Below the pieces are notes generated by a model. That model saw nothing but the letters and a program-made list of their open reading frames with translations. It had not been told where the DNA came from and did not search any database. Position numbers and translations under genes: made by a program. Of a DNA stretch of 64,000 nucleotides, positions 39,024-48,768 are shown piece after piece. Origin of the DNA: Camelimonas lactis (lineage in GTDB: Bacteria; Pseudomonadota; Alphaproteobacteria; Rhizobiales; Beijerinckiaceae); the NCBI RefSeq assembly GCF_004342915.1, contig NZ_SLWL01000003.1:62001-126000 (forward strand), written 5' to 3'. The first letter of the stretch is position 1; each line of letters starts with the position of its first letter.

Positions 39024-39365
39024 TCCAGGCTGCCGATCAAAGCTGCCCCAAACCGCGGGACATTCCGGCGATGGCGGGCGACGCCGTTGCCAAAAAAGCC
39101 CTGTTGACGCCTCCGGTTCCAATGAGCCGGAGGCGTTTGCTTTTTGGGCGCGCGATTGCGAGCGGGCGCGGACGGCCCGCAAGGCAGCGGGACGTCGGCT
39201 CACACAGGAGGCTGACGCCCTTCATCCATATCCCGGACACAACGCCCTGACGCCCGCCCGGCCACGGGCCCCCACCGCCCTGCCGGGCCGGAAGCGGCCC
39301 GACGTCCACGCCCTGGCGTCCGGCCTGTCCGTTGTCCGTCAAGACGATTGCCCACCGGCAGGGCG
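39024..39365. other. convergent intergenic region, carD / M48 protease
   Basis: Holds the carD terminator at 39107-39145. The remaining 220 bases show no gene. Two genes converge here. Confidence 0.5.
39107..39145 (+). terminator. intrinsic terminator of carD
   Basis: Perfect 10-bp stem ACGCCTCCGG / CCGGAGGCGT with a 10-base loop, followed by TTGC and TTTTT at 39141-39145. Confidence 0.88.
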
Positions 39366-40826
39366 TCAGTCGACGATCTTGTAGGAATAGCCGGGAACGG
39401 GCGCTTCCCCCTCGCGCAATCCATTGATGGCGGCGAAGCGCGCCAGCGGATTGTCGACGCCCTGCATGCGGGCGGCCAGGCTTTGCTGGGTGTCCTCAGG
39501 CCTGGCGGTCACGATGCGGATGCGCAGCGGCGCCACGGCGCGCGCTTCTTCCGCCGTCAGCTTCCGGATGCTGCGCAGGCTTTCCTCAAACCTGGCGCGC
39601 TCCTGGGCGCCTGGAGCGCGCGTGGCGTACAGCAGGCGATAGGTGATGTTGTCGATGCGAACGGCGCCCAGCAGGAACATCCAGTCTCTCCCCTGGGCTT
39701 CGGCGACAACCATCGGCGCGGCGCCGCCGTCAAGCGCGTGAATGTTCCGCGCTTCCAGGCCATCGATCCATCCCGACGCGATGAACGCCTCCAGGCTGTC
39801 GCTGACGTCAGCGATATGGTCGAAGCGCAACGCGCCGGCGGAGCCGCCGTGGGCAAGGCCAATAACCGCCTCCGGCGACGCCTCCAGCGCATAGCCCTCC
39901 GGCGCCGTGAAGGTCACCGCAAGGCGGGGACTGGCGAACACCCGCCCGCGCACCACGCCCGCTGACGGATCGTCGCCATAGAGCATGCCGTTGATCGCCC
40001 CGGCGTAGTCCTCCGCCGCGCCGGCGGTGGTTTCGCTGGCGCCAGTTTCACGCGCCACCGAGATCGCCGCCGCCACCCGCTCCGGCGTGGAGGGATGCGA
40101 CGAGAGAAAGTCCGCGCTCTTGCCGCCATTGCCGCTGCGCAGCTTCGCGTGGCGATCCAGCGCCACCAGGAAACGCGCCGCGCTGTAGGGATCATAGCCG
40201 GCGCGGGCGATGACGTTGACGCCGATCCTGTCCGCCTCCAGCTCCTGGGCGCGCGAGAAGCGCGCCAGCGTCACCCGCCCCTCGCTTTTCGCCACCCGGC
40301 TGGCGTTGGGATCGTTGAGCACATCGGCCACCACGCGCGTCACCAGCGCCGAACGCTGCGCCAGTTCGGCGCGCGCCCGGGCGTGCTCAAGCGTCACATG
40401 GGCGATTTCATGGGCGATAACCGCCGCCACCTCACCCTCGTCCCGCGCAAGTTCAAGCAGACCACGGGTTACGTAAACCTTGCCGTTGGGCAGGGCGAAA
40501 GCATTGATGGTGGGCGAATTCAGAATCTCGACGCTGTAGGCGTTGGCCGGCCGGCCCGTGACCCTGGCGATGCGCTCCACCACCCGGTTCAGCAGGCCGT
40601 CCATCGGCGCCCAGCGATAGCGCCCGCCCAGCGAGGCCGCCAGCCGCTGCTGCTCACGCTCCACGGCGCGCTCCACCCCCGTGACCCGGGGGGCGCTTTC
40701 CGGAACCTTCAGGCTGGCGATGGCGTCCGGGTCCGCCGACACGCACCCGGCAAGGAGCAGCGCGACCGCCGGAACGCTCACGACGCGTCGCGTGATGCCG
40801 GGGAAACACAGCGCTCGTCTCGTCAA
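39366..40826 (-). CDS. M48 family zinc metalloprotease, lipoprotein
   Basis: 486 residues. A lipoprotein signal with lipobox LLAGC puts the processed Cys at 28. The zinc site HEIAH is at 139-143 and the third ligand in AQELEADRIG near 205. The protease domain resembles BepA/LoiP, which clear misfolded outer-membrane proteins. The C-terminal third has a repeat-like region ending RIRIVTARPEDTQQSLAARMQ...ARFAAINGL, similar to LysM-type or PDZ-free exit domains in relatives. The start is TTG, preceded by GGGAAG; it overlaps the stop of the nuclease-like gene, so the two are probably translated in tandem. Confidence 0.9.
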   Translation of the reverse strand: MTRRALCFPGITRRVVSVPAVALLLAGCVSADPDAIASLKVPESAPRVTGVERAVEREQQRLAASLGGRYRWAPMDGLLNRVVERIARVTGRPANAYSVEILNSPTINAFALPNGKVYVTRGLLELARDEGEVAAVIAHEIAHVTLEHARARAELAQRSALVTRVVADVLNDPNASRVAKSEGRVTLARFSRAQELEADRIGVNVIARAGYDPYSAARFLVALDRHAKLRSGNGGKSADFLSSHPSTPERVAAAISVARETGASETTAGAAEDYAGAINGMLYGDDPSAGVVRGRVFASPRLAVTFTAPEGYALEASPEAVIGLAHGGSAGALRFDHIADVSDSLEAFIASGWIDGLEARNIHALDGGAAPMVVAEAQGRDWMFLLGAVRIDNITYRLLYATRAPGAQERARFEESLRSIRKLTAEEARAVAPLRIRIVTARPEDTQQSLAARMQGVDNPLARFAAINGLREGEAPVPGYSYKIVD

Positions 40827-41689
40827 GGGCGACTTCCCGTTTCTGCGATTTCAAGCTCGGCGGGCGAAGCAAGCTCGATCATCGGACCGCCCCTGCTCTC
40901 GACAATACCCCTGACGCGGACCACGCGCCCCTGCAGCCGGGCAACCGTCAGCCCGCTCCTCTTAACCATACGCCAGATTCGCGCCGGCGCCGAGACTGTC
41001 ATGTCTTCAGACCATCGTGAGCCGAAATTCAGCCAGGTCAGGCCCGGTCGCTCGTTAATACTCGTCACCGCGCCCTCAACGATCACGAAACGTCCCTCCC
41101 GCCGCAGGATGGCCTGCGGTAAATCGGCCGGGAGCGGCGCATAGGCCGGATCGGCCCACAAGGCAAGCCGGGCCGCCCGCGCGGCCGCCTCCGCCTTCCG
41201 CCAGGCCTGAAGTCCGGCGGGCGCGGGCTCATTGGCGGATTCCGGTCGCAGCCGCGCCAGCCCCTGCCCCAGCAACCAGGCCTGGACGTTGACGCATGGC
41301 TCCTTCGCGTCTCCCCTGGCCACGGCGACGTCGGCGACCACGCCAAATCCACCCCAGCGGTCATGCGCGCCGCCATTGCGCGCCCGGATCTCCGACGGGG
41401 GGGCTCCGGCGCCGCCAAGCAGCTGTTCAAGCGCCGCCTTGCGCGCGGGCAGCCAAGGCTCCGGCGTGTCAAGCCACGCGAGGCGCGCCACCGCGCCGCC
41501 TGCCAGCAACAATGCCCCCTGCCCGGTGACGCCCATGACCGCCAGCCGCACATCATCGGGCGCGGACCAGCACACAGGGGCGCCGTCACCGGCCGGAGCG
41601 CCGGCCATCACCTGTCCGGTCACGCCGCAGAGCCCCATGGACATGGCCATTACCAGGGTCCGCCAGCCAGGCGCGCCATGCCTCGCCAT
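40823..41689 (-). CDS. SNase-like (thermonuclease) domain protein, degenerate active site
   Basis: 288 residues. An N-terminal signal segment (about 10-30, TLVMAMSMGLCGVTGQVMAG) suggests export. The SNase-like fold is seen in VARLAWLDTPEP, where Arg69, Asp74, Thr75 and Glu77 match Arg35, Asp40, Thr41 and Glu43 of staphylococcal nuclease. But the catalytic Arg87 position (DKYGR) reads DRWGGF here, and the Asp21 ligand is missing. A second OB-like domain covers about 200-288 (VIVEGAVTSI...VRVRGIVESRGGPMIEL). The ribosome site GGAGGGG is strong. The stop overlaps the M48 gene. A non-catalytic role or altered chemistry is possible. Confidence 0.8.
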   Translation of the reverse strand: MARHGAPGWRTLVMAMSMGLCGVTGQVMAGAPAGDGAPVCWSAPDDVRLAVMGVTGQGALLLAGGAVARLAWLDTPEPWLPARKAALEQLLGGAGAPPSEIRARNGGAHDRWGGFGVVADVAVARGDAKEPCVNVQAWLLGQGLARLRPESANEPAPAGLQAWRKAEAAARAARLALWADPAYAPLPADLPQAILRREGRFVIVEGAVTSINERPGLTWLNFGSRWSEDMTVSAPARIWRMVKRSGLTVARLQGRVVRVRGIVESRGGPMIELASPAELEIAETGSRP

Positions 41690-41741
41690 CTCCCCTCCGG
41701 TCACCAGGTTCACCGCATTCTGGAAAAACCCGCGAGCGTAC

Positions 41742-41770
41742 GTGACGGCGGCCCGCGTCCGCGCTATATG
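41742..41770 (+). promoter_or_regulatory. candidate promoter of tRNA-Arg
   Basis: GTGACG (41742-41747), a 17-base spacer and TATATG (41765-41770) lie 45 bases upstream of the tRNA 5' end, at the right distance for a stable-RNA promoter. Confidence 0.45.
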
Positions 41771-41814
41771 ATCCGCGTATCTTACATGCCCGCGCCTGCC
41801 GCGGCCATGCGGGA

Positions 41815-41891
<77 letters not shown>

Positions 41892-42013
41892 TTTTTTTCG
41901 CGCCGCGCGGTCCATCGCCGCCTGGGTGGCCGGCCGTTTCGCAATATTCCGCCCCGTCGTGTTGCCCCGGCGCCGAATTGCCGGCGGTCCCCCCGCGTGA
42001 TAGCCACCGCCGC

Positions 42014-43816
42014 ATGAGCAAGCCGAAGCGCAGCGCCGCCCTTGACCTGAGCGGCGACACCATCGCCACCATCCGCCGCCTCTGGCAAAGCCAGATGCGG
42101 GCGCACTGGCGCATGCTCGCCGTGGTGCTGCTGTGCATCGGCCTGGTCGCCGGCGCCACCGGCCTCTATCCGGTGCTGATCAAGCACGCCTTCGACGCCT
42201 TCACCAACAAGGACACGCAGGCCATTCTCTATGCGCCGCTGTTCGTCATCGCCGTCACCTCGGTGCGCGGCTTCTCGCTGCTGGCGCAGAGCGTGCTCAC
42301 CAACAAGGTGGTGACCCAGATCGAAGCGGACATGCAGACCGACCTGTATGGCCATCTGATCGACGCCGACCTGGCGCAGCTTGGCGAGGAAAGTCCCGCC
42401 GCCCTCACCCAGCGCTTCACCACCGACTTCGCCTTCATCAAGGAGGCGCTGACGCGGATCTCCACCGTGTTCCTGCGCGATCTTGCCCAGATCATCGCGC
42501 TCATCTGCGCCATGCTGTGGATCGACCCGGTGCTGACCATCGCCGCCGCCCTGGTCGTGCCTTTCGCCGCCATCCCCATCGGCCGCATCGGCAAGAAACT
42601 CCGCCGGGTCGCCAACTCCACCCAGGAGCAGATCGGCGCCATGGCTGGTCTGGTGTCCGAAAGCCTCTCCGGCGCCCGCGTCGCCAAGACCTTCAGCCTC
42701 GAAGGCTATCTCAAGCAACGCGCCTGGCGGGCGTTCGACGAGGTGCGCAAGCTGAAGATGAAGGCCGCCAACGCGCGCGGCCGCCTCGATCCGCTCCTGG
42801 AAGTCGGCGGCGGCGTCGCCGTGGCTGGCGTGCTGGTGCTCATCGGCCTGCGCATTTCGCGCGGCGAGAGCACCGTTGGCGAATTCACCGGCTTCGTCAC
42901 GGCGCTGCTGCTTGCCGCCCAGCCGATGCGTTCCATCGGCAATCTCAACGCCATCGTCCAGGAGGCCATGGCGGCGCTGAAGCGTTATTACGCCATCATG
43001 GACCGGAGCCCGACCATTGTCGACCAGCCCGGCGCCGCGGACCTGCAGGTGAGCGCCGGCGCCATCGCCTTCGACCGGGTCAGCTTCCACTACCATAGCG
43101 GGGCGACGGCGCTGCGCGACGTCACCCTCAACGTTCCGGCCGGCGCGGTGACGGCGCTGGTTGGCCGCTCCGGCTCCGGCAAATCGACGCTGATGGCGCT
43201 GGTTCCGCGCCTGTACGACGTGACGGACGGGGCGGTGCGCATCGACGGCGCCGACGTGCGCGCCGTGACGCTGCAATCATTGCGCCGCCAGATCGCCGTG
43301 GTCAGCCAGGACGTGGTGCTGTTCGACGACACCGTGCACGCCAATATCGCCTTCGGCCGCCCCGACGCCACCGACGCCGAAATCCAGGCGGCGGCGGAAG
43401 CAGCGGCGGCGCACGGCTTCATCAGCCGCCTGCCGGAAGGCTACGCCACCCGCGTCGGCCATGGCGGCTCGCGCCTCTCCGGCGGCGAGCGCCAGCGCAT
43501 ATCGCTGGCCCGCGCCATTCTCAAGGACGCGCCGGTCCTGCTGCTGGATGAGGCCACCAGCGCTCTCGACGCCGAAAGCGAGCAGATCGTCCAGACCGCT
43601 TTGGCCCGGCTGATGCGTGGACGCACCACCCTCGTCATCGCCCACCGCCTCGCCACCGTGCGGGAAGCGGACCAGATCGTGGTGATGGATCAGGGCCAGA
43701 TCATCGAGACAGGAACCCACGCCGTCCTGGTCGAAGCCGGCGGCGTCTACGCCCGCCTCAGCCGCATGCAGCTGGTGGACGACAGCCCCGTCGCCACATC
43801 GCCCGGCGTCGCCTGA
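42014..43816 (+). CDS. ABC transporter, fused permease and ATP-binding protein (MsbA-like)
   Basis: 600 residues: six membrane helices in the first 330, then an ABC ATPase with Walker A GRSGSGKST (384-392), signature LSGGE (488-492) and Walker B VLLLDEATS, followed by the switch His in VIAHRL. This is a half-transporter that works as a homodimer, of the type that exports lipids or drugs; in this order relatives are called lipid A exporter MsbA, but the substrate is not proven. The start ATG 42014 has no ribosome site; it gives the normal length. It is preceded by tRNA-Arg in the same direction. Confidence 0.93.
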   Translation: MSKPKRSAALDLSGDTIATIRRLWQSQMRAHWRMLAVVLLCIGLVAGATGLYPVLIKHAFDAFTNKDTQAILYAPLFVIAVTSVRGFSLLAQSVLTNKVVTQIEADMQTDLYGHLIDADLAQLGEESPAALTQRFTTDFAFIKEALTRISTVFLRDLAQIIALICAMLWIDPVLTIAAALVVPFAAIPIGRIGKKLRRVANSTQEQIGAMAGLVSESLSGARVAKTFSLEGYLKQRAWRAFDEVRKLKMKAANARGRLDPLLEVGGGVAVAGVLVLIGLRISRGESTVGEFTGFVTALLLAAQPMRSIGNLNAIVQEAMAALKRYYAIMDRSPTIVDQPGAADLQVSAGAIAFDRVSFHYHSGATALRDVTLNVPAGAVTALVGRSGSGKSTLMALVPRLYDVTDGAVRIDGADVRAVTLQSLRRQIAVVSQDVVLFDDTVHANIAFGRPDATDAEIQAAAEAAAAHGFISRLPEGYATRVGHGGSRLSGGERQRISLARAILKDAPVLLLDEATSALDAESEQIVQTALARLMRGRTTLVIAHRLATVREADQIVVMDQGQIIETGTHAVLVEAGGVYARLSRMQLVDDSPVATSPGVA

Positions 43817-43939
43817 GGCGCCGGCGTTTCCAGCGAAACGCGTCCCGTTGGCCCGGCGCCGGCCGCCGAAACAGCCGCCAGCCGGAAAGACAGGCGAAAT
43901 CCGCTTCCCGTAAGCGGACTCCCCGCTGTAAAAATCAGT

Positions 43940-44665
43940 TCACTCGCGGCGGATGATGCGGTCGACCACCAGATCCGAGAGCAGCCCCGGCCTGAAGTCG
44001 CGCTTGACCGCTTCCGGGTCATAGATGGTGTCCACCCAGGTCAGGAAGTCGACGCCCTTCGCCTCGCCCTCACGCAGATAGGCGTCGAAGAAAGCGTCGA
44101 GCACGCCAGTGCGGGCGAAACGGAAGTGGCCATAGCGCCAGGACAGCTGTCGCATGGCTTCCCGCACCGGCAACTTCTCGTGCAGGATCAGGTACAGCGC
44201 CGACATCATGCCGGCCCGGTCGGCGCCGGACTTGCAATGCACCAGCGCCGGATATTCCAGCGTCTCGAAAAACCGCTTCGCCGCGTGGATGGTTTCGCGA
44301 TCCGGCGCCTCCCGCGAGCGCACCACGAACTCCGTCAGCGTCACGCCGTGGCGCTCGCAGGCCTCGCGCTCCAGCGGCCATGAGCCGTATTCGCGGCCGC
44401 CACGCAGATTGACGATGGTGCGCAGGCCCTGCTTCGCCAGCCGGCCAATCTGGGTCGGCGTCGGCTGGGCGGCGCGCCAGAACCCGGGCGTCACCCGGAA
44501 CAGGTTGAGGTAAACGACGCGGAACACGCCGTGGTCCACCAGCAACATGTTGGTCCACGCGCGCATGCGGTCCCATGCGCCGCCGACGGGCCTGTCCCAG
44601 CGGGCGATCCGCGCCATGCGCCGCGCATAGCGCTCCTCGTCCTTCAGTGGTCGACCAAACCCCAT
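43940..44665 (-). CDS. dual-specificity / tyrosine phosphatase family protein
   Basis: 241 residues with the Cys-dependent phosphatase signature HCKSGADRAG (Cys144, Arg150). Upstream, FWRAAQPTPTQIGRLAKQGLRTIVNLRGG is the conserved first part of this bacterial DSP family; the general acid Asp would be in the REAPDR region. The substrate could be a phosphoprotein, lipid or inositol phosphate. The start has AGGAAGG about 5 bases upstream. It is convergent on the ABC transporter gene. Confidence 0.85.
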   Translation of the reverse strand: MGFGRPLKDEERYARRMARIARWDRPVGGAWDRMRAWTNMLLVDHGVFRVVYLNLFRVTPGFWRAAQPTPTQIGRLAKQGLRTIVNLRGGREYGSWPLEREACERHGVTLTEFVVRSREAPDRETIHAAKRFFETLEYPALVHCKSGADRAGMMSALYLILHEKLPVREAMRQLSWRYGHFRFARTGVLDAFFDAYLREGEAKGVDFLTWVDTIYDPEAVKRDFRPGLLSDLVVDRIIRRE

Positions 44666-44878
44666 CTGCCTTCCTGATCAATCGCATCCGCCCATCGGGC
44701 CGCGCTGTGTAGCAGACAGTCGCAACAATCCAAAGCGACCGCCGCTTTTGGCTGGCGGTCCATGTCGCCGGCGGTTTTACCTGGGCGGCGGCCACAAATA
44801 TACTTTACGCTGACGCCTCACGCTTTCGTCAGAACAGCACAGCTTGTCGATCCCGGCGCTGTTACATACGCTCTCCTT

Positions 44879-45400
44879 ATGCGTGAACTTGTCATCAGCA
44901 TCCGTCGCGCCAGACTCTCCGACGCCGAGGGTCTTTCAATCGTGCACGATGCCGCCTGGCGTGAAGCGTATCAGGGCGTATTGCCCGGCGTCGCCCTGGA
45001 GCGGATGATTGCCCGGCGCGGCCCTGAATGGTGGCGGCAGAACGCCGCGCGCGGCAACGAGCCCGGCAGCCGCCAGATGCTGGTTCTGGAAGTCGGCGAT
45101 CAGGTGGGCGGTTATGTCATTTATGGTCAAAACCGCATGCTCTCCCTGCCGCAGCGCGGCGAGATCGACGCCCTGTATCTGGACCCGGTCTGCCAGGGGC
45201 TGGGCCTTGGCCGCCGGCTGTTTCGGGCGGCGCGGCGGGATCTGTCGGGGCGCTCCCTCGGCTCCACGGTCATCTGGTGCCTCGACGCCAACGCGCGCGG
45301 CAGCCAGTTTTACGCTGGCCTTGGCGGCGCGCCGCAAGCCCGCGCCGCGTTCCGCATTGGCGGCGAGAACTTTCCCGCCAGCGCCTGGGCCTTCAGCTAG
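44879..45400 (+). CDS. GNAT family N-acetyltransferase
   Basis: 173 residues with the GNAT fold: it begins ISIRRARLSDAEGLSIVHDAAWREAYQGVLPG and carries the acetyl-CoA loop VCQGLGLGRRLFRAARR in the middle (IDALYLDPVCQGLG), ending with FYAGLGG. The substrate is unknown. ATG 44879 is chosen as the start just before the domain; the frame is open to 44762 but that part does not look coding. No clear ribosome site. Confidence 0.85.
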   Translation: MRELVISIRRARLSDAEGLSIVHDAAWREAYQGVLPGVALERMIARRGPEWWRQNAARGNEPGSRQMLVLEVGDQVGGYVIYGQNRMLSLPQRGEIDALYLDPVCQGLGLGRRLFRAARRDLSGRSLGSTVIWCLDANARGSQFYAGLGGAPQARAAFRIGGENFPASAWAFS

Positions 45401-45463
45401 ACGCGCCTGATCCGGGCCAGCCCTGCTCATCCCGCTTCCGGATGAAAAAAACCTCTGTCTCAC

Positions 45464-45492
45464 TTGTTGTTGCGGCCGATCGGACCTAAACA
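45464..45492 (+). promoter_or_regulatory. weak candidate promoter of ppa
   Basis: TTGTTG, a 17-base spacer and TAAACA lie 63 bases upstream of the ppa start. The -10 match is poor, so this is tentative. Confidence 0.25.
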
Positions 45493-45554
45493 GACGCCGT
45501 TCACGGGACAAACCGTCCTGCAATCCATTCACGGCTTTTACCGGAAGACTTCCC

Positions 45555-46091
45555 ATGCGCCTTGACGCAATTTCGATCGGCAAGAATCCGCCCCACGACA
45601 TCAATGTCATCATTGAGGTTCCGCTCGGCGGCGAACCGATCAAGTACGAAATGGACAAGGATGCGCAGATCCTGACCGTGGACCGCTTCCTGTACACCCC
45701 GATGCGTTATCCGGGTAACTACGGCTTCGTGCCCCACACCCTGTCCGAGGACGGCGATCCGATCGACGTGCTGGTGGCCAACACCCGACCGATCGTGCCG
45801 GGCGCCATGATGAACTGCCGCCCCATCGGCGTGCTGAAGATGGAGGACGACGGCGGCGGCGACGAGAAAATCATCGCCGTGCCGTCCACCAAGCTGACGC
45901 GCCGCTACGAGAACGTGCAGAACTACACCGACCTGCCCGAGATCACCTGGAAGCAGATCGAGCACTTCTTCCTGCACTACAAGGACCTCGAGGCCGGCAA
46001 ATGGGTCAAGCTGAGCGGCTGGGGCGACGCTGAGGAAGCCCGGCGCTACATCGCCGAGGCTGTCGAGCGCGGCAAGAAGCTGAAGGCCTGA
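45555..46091 (+). CDS. ppa: inorganic diphosphatase
   Basis: Hydrolyses pyrophosphate to phosphate, pulling biosynthetic reactions forward. A 178-residue family I enzyme: the N-terminus [13 protein letters not shown], the substrate stretch IKYEMDKD, and the metal-binding signature DGDPIDVLV near residue 66 are all present. The ribosome site GGAAGA lies 6 bases before ATG. It is a single gene closed by a strong terminator. Confidence 0.98.
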   Translation: MRLDAISIGKNPPHDINVIIEVPLGGEPIKYEMDKDAQILTVDRFLYTPMRYPGNYGFVPHTLSEDGDPIDVLVANTRPIVPGAMMNCRPIGVLKMEDDGGGDEKIIAVPSTKLTRRYENVQNYTDLPEITWKQIEHFFLHYKDLEAGKWVKLSGWGDAEEARRYIAEAVERGKKLKA

Positions 46092-46113
46092 TTTTCAGCC
46101 CGTGCAGAACGCG

Positions 46114-46140
46114 AAAAAGCGCCCGGGAGGGCGCTTTTTT
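46114..46140 (+). terminator. intrinsic terminator of ppa
   Basis: GCGCCC / GGGCGC with loop GGGA, flanked by five A residues and six T residues that extend the stem and form the U-tract. Confidence 0.93.
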
Positions 46141-46307
46141 GTTGGTTGGGGCCCGATGAACCATCGGGGTGGCCGGCCTTGTTTTTCACGTCACGCCGGA
46201 CCGCGAAAAGGCCGGCGCGCCGGCCTTTGCAACGCTCACGCCTTCCGGCGCACATGACGTTGCAGCCCCGCGGCGCCGCCCCTGATCGGCAGGCCTGCCG
46301 GTGGCCG

Positions 46308-48341
46308 TCACTCCGCGGCGCCGGCCTTGTCCTGGTTGTCGAGCGAGCGCTGGACCACGTGAACGATGCCCTTCATGACCTCGTCGAGGGCATAGTCCTT
46401 CGGCGTGTAGACCGCGGCGACGCCGATATTCTTCAGCACCAGCTCATCCTCCGGCGGCACGATGCCGCCGACCACCACCGGAATGTGATCGAGCCCCTCG
46501 GCGCGCAGCTTCGCCTTCACCTCGCGCACCAGCGGCACATGCGAGCCGGAGAGGATCGACAGGCCGATAACGTGGGCGTTTGTCTCACGGGCCCGGCGCA
46601 CGATCTCGGTCGGCGTCTGGCGGATGCCTTCGTAGGTCACGTCCATGCCGACGTCGCGGGCGCGCAACGCCACCTGTTCGGCGCCATTGGAGTGCCCGTC
46701 GAGGCCCGGCTTGCCAACGACAATGCGCGGGGCCGCGCCGATGCGATCGGCGAGATCGGCGACCAGCAGCCGCACTTCACGCTCGATTTCCGGGGACTTC
46801 GTCTCGATGCTGACGCCAGTCGGCGCGCGGTATTCGCCGAAGATGTCGCGAAGGGTCTGGCCCCATTCGCCCGTGGTCACGCCGACGCGGGCGCAGGCGA
46901 TCGACGGCTCCATGACATTGCGCCCTTCACGCGCCGCAGCGGCGAGATCGGCGAGCGCCGCGTCCACCGCCGCCTGGTCGCGGCCGGCGCGCCAGGCGCG
47001 GATCTTGCTCACCGCCTCCATTTCCACCGTCTCGGGAACGGTCAGGATGGAGCCTTCGCCGGCGGTCAGCGGCGATGGCTCGCTCTCCATCCAGCGGTTG
47101 ACGCCGACGACCACCAGCGAGCCGTCCTCGATGGCGGCGAGCCGGCGGGCGTTGGATTCCACCAGGGCGCGCTTCATGACGCCATTCTCGACCGCGACGA
47201 TGGCGCCGCCCATGGCGTCAATGCGGGCCAGTTCTTCCCGGGCCGCCGCCTTCAGCTCCTCCACCTTGCGGGTGATCTCGACGGAGCCGTCGAAGATGTC
47301 GCCATAGTCGAGCAGGTCTGTCTCATAGGCCATGATCTGCTGCATGCGGATCGACCATTGCTGGTCCCAGGCGCGCGGCAGGCCAAGCGCCTCGTTCCAC
47401 GCCGGCAACTGCACGGCGCGGGCGCGGGCGTTCTTCGACAGCACCACCGCCAGCATCTCGATGAGGATGCGGTAAACGTTGTTCTCGGGCTGCGGCTCGG
47501 TCAGGCCCAGCGAGTTCACCTGCACGCCGTAGCGGAACAGTTTCTGGCGGGCGTCGGTGATGCCGTAGCGCTGGGTGCAGATCTCGTCCCACAGTTCGAC
47601 GAAGGCCCGCATCTTGCACATTTCGGTGATGAAGCGCAGGCCGGCGTTCACGAAGAACGAGATGCGCGCCACCACCTTGCCGAAGCCGGCCTCGTCAACC
47701 TCACCGGAGGCCTTCACCGTGTCGAGCACGGCGATGGCCGTGGCGAGGGCGTAGGACAGCTCCTGCACCGGCGTCGCCCCAGCCTCCTGCAGATGGTAGG
47801 AGCAGACGTTCATCGGGTTCCACTTGGGAACCTCACGGGTGGTGAACAGCGCCACGTCCTTGATCAGGCGCATGGACGGCGCCGGCGGGAACACATAGGT
47901 GCCGCGCGACAGATATTCCTTGATGATGTCATTCTGCGTCGTGCCGGTGAGCGAAGAGCGCGGCGCGCCCTGCTCGTCGGCCACGGCGATGTACAGCGCC
48001 AGCAGCCAGGCCGCCGTGGCGTTGATGGTCATCGAGGTGTTCATCGTCGCCAGCGGAATGCCATCGAACAGCGCCCGCATGTCGCCGATGTGCGACACGG
48101 GCACGCCCACCTTGCCGACCTCGCCCCGCGCCAGTTCGTGATCCGGGTCGTAGCCGGTCTGGGTCGGCAGGTCGAAGGCCACCGACAGGCCGGTCTGACC
48201 TCTGGCGAGATTGCTGCGGTACAGGCGGTTGGACTCAACCGCCGTGGAGTGGCCGGCGTAGGTGCGGAAAATCCAGGGTTTGTCGCGTGCAACCGTCTTG
48301 CCGGCGTCGGCGCCTGCCGCGGTGCTGTCCTGTGCGCTCAT
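46308..48341 (-). CDS. ecm: ethylmalonyl-CoA mutase (MeaA-type)
   Basis: A coenzyme B12-dependent mutase that turns (2R)-ethylmalonyl-CoA into (2S)-methylsuccinyl-CoA in the ethylmalonyl-CoA pathway. 677 residues: a catalytic barrel in which SLSVAFDLPTQTGYD, TINATAAWLL, and RSSLTGTTQNDI are conserved, and a C-terminal cobalamin domain with the lower-ligand motif (K)PGLDGHSNGAE. The short form without a separate small subunit, next to ccr, distinguishes it from methylmalonyl-CoA mutase. ATG 48341 is taken over the adjoining TTG. It is divergent from ccr, a pairing expected for co-regulated steps. Confidence 0.94.
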   Translation of the reverse strand: MSAQDSTAAGADAGKTVARDKPWIFRTYAGHSTAVESNRLYRSNLARGQTGLSVAFDLPTQTGYDPDHELARGEVGKVGVPVSHIGDMRALFDGIPLATMNTSMTINATAAWLLALYIAVADEQGAPRSSLTGTTQNDIIKEYLSRGTYVFPPAPSMRLIKDVALFTTREVPKWNPMNVCSYHLQEAGATPVQELSYALATAIAVLDTVKASGEVDEAGFGKVVARISFFVNAGLRFITEMCKMRAFVELWDEICTQRYGITDARQKLFRYGVQVNSLGLTEPQPENNVYRILIEMLAVVLSKNARARAVQLPAWNEALGLPRAWDQQWSIRMQQIMAYETDLLDYGDIFDGSVEITRKVEELKAAAREELARIDAMGGAIVAVENGVMKRALVESNARRLAAIEDGSLVVVGVNRWMESEPSPLTAGEGSILTVPETVEMEAVSKIRAWRAGRDQAAVDAALADLAAAAREGRNVMEPSIACARVGVTTGEWGQTLRDIFGEYRAPTGVSIETKSPEIEREVRLLVADLADRIGAAPRIVVGKPGLDGHSNGAEQVALRARDVGMDVTYEGIRQTPTEIVRRARETNAHVIGLSILSGSHVPLVREVKAKLRAEGLDHIPVVVGGIVPPEDELVLKNIGVAAVYTPKDYALDEVMKGIVHVVQRSLDNQDKAGAAE

Positions 48342-48768
48342 CAAGCCACTCGCTCATAAGGTCCGGCCCACCGTGCTTCAGCGCCGGCGGCGGACAAAAA
48401 CCTGCGCCCCGCGCGGGGCCATTTCACAAGTCGCCAATCTAGCCCGAAGATGACGAAACGTCTGCCGCACAGGCAACAGAAGCGCATCAAACTTTTGGCC
48501 AACTTCCGACTGCCCTCTTGCGTGTCTATATCTCGGGGGCTGGCGTTGTCGCGGTTCCGGGGATCGCTGACCGGCCGCCAGCCGCGCCGGATGTCCGGCC
48601 GACGCCGGCGCACGGATTTCGCGCCACAGCATTGCCTCACGCGGGGCGCCCGCGCCTCGTCAAGGGAAAATGCGGCAGATCAGCAAGGCGGAGCATGGCC
48701 CGGCCAACGGTCATGTTTCCGCCAGTCATCATAGCCCTTCCGTCCGGGCCATGGAGTGGAACATCATC
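48342..48768. other. divergent control region between ecm and ccr
   Basis: 427 bases with no gene. Weak plus-strand hexamers TTCCGA (48504-48509) and TATATC (48527-48532) with a 17-base spacer could start ccr. No matching pair was found for ecm, and no clear dyad operator was recognised. Confidence 0.4.
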
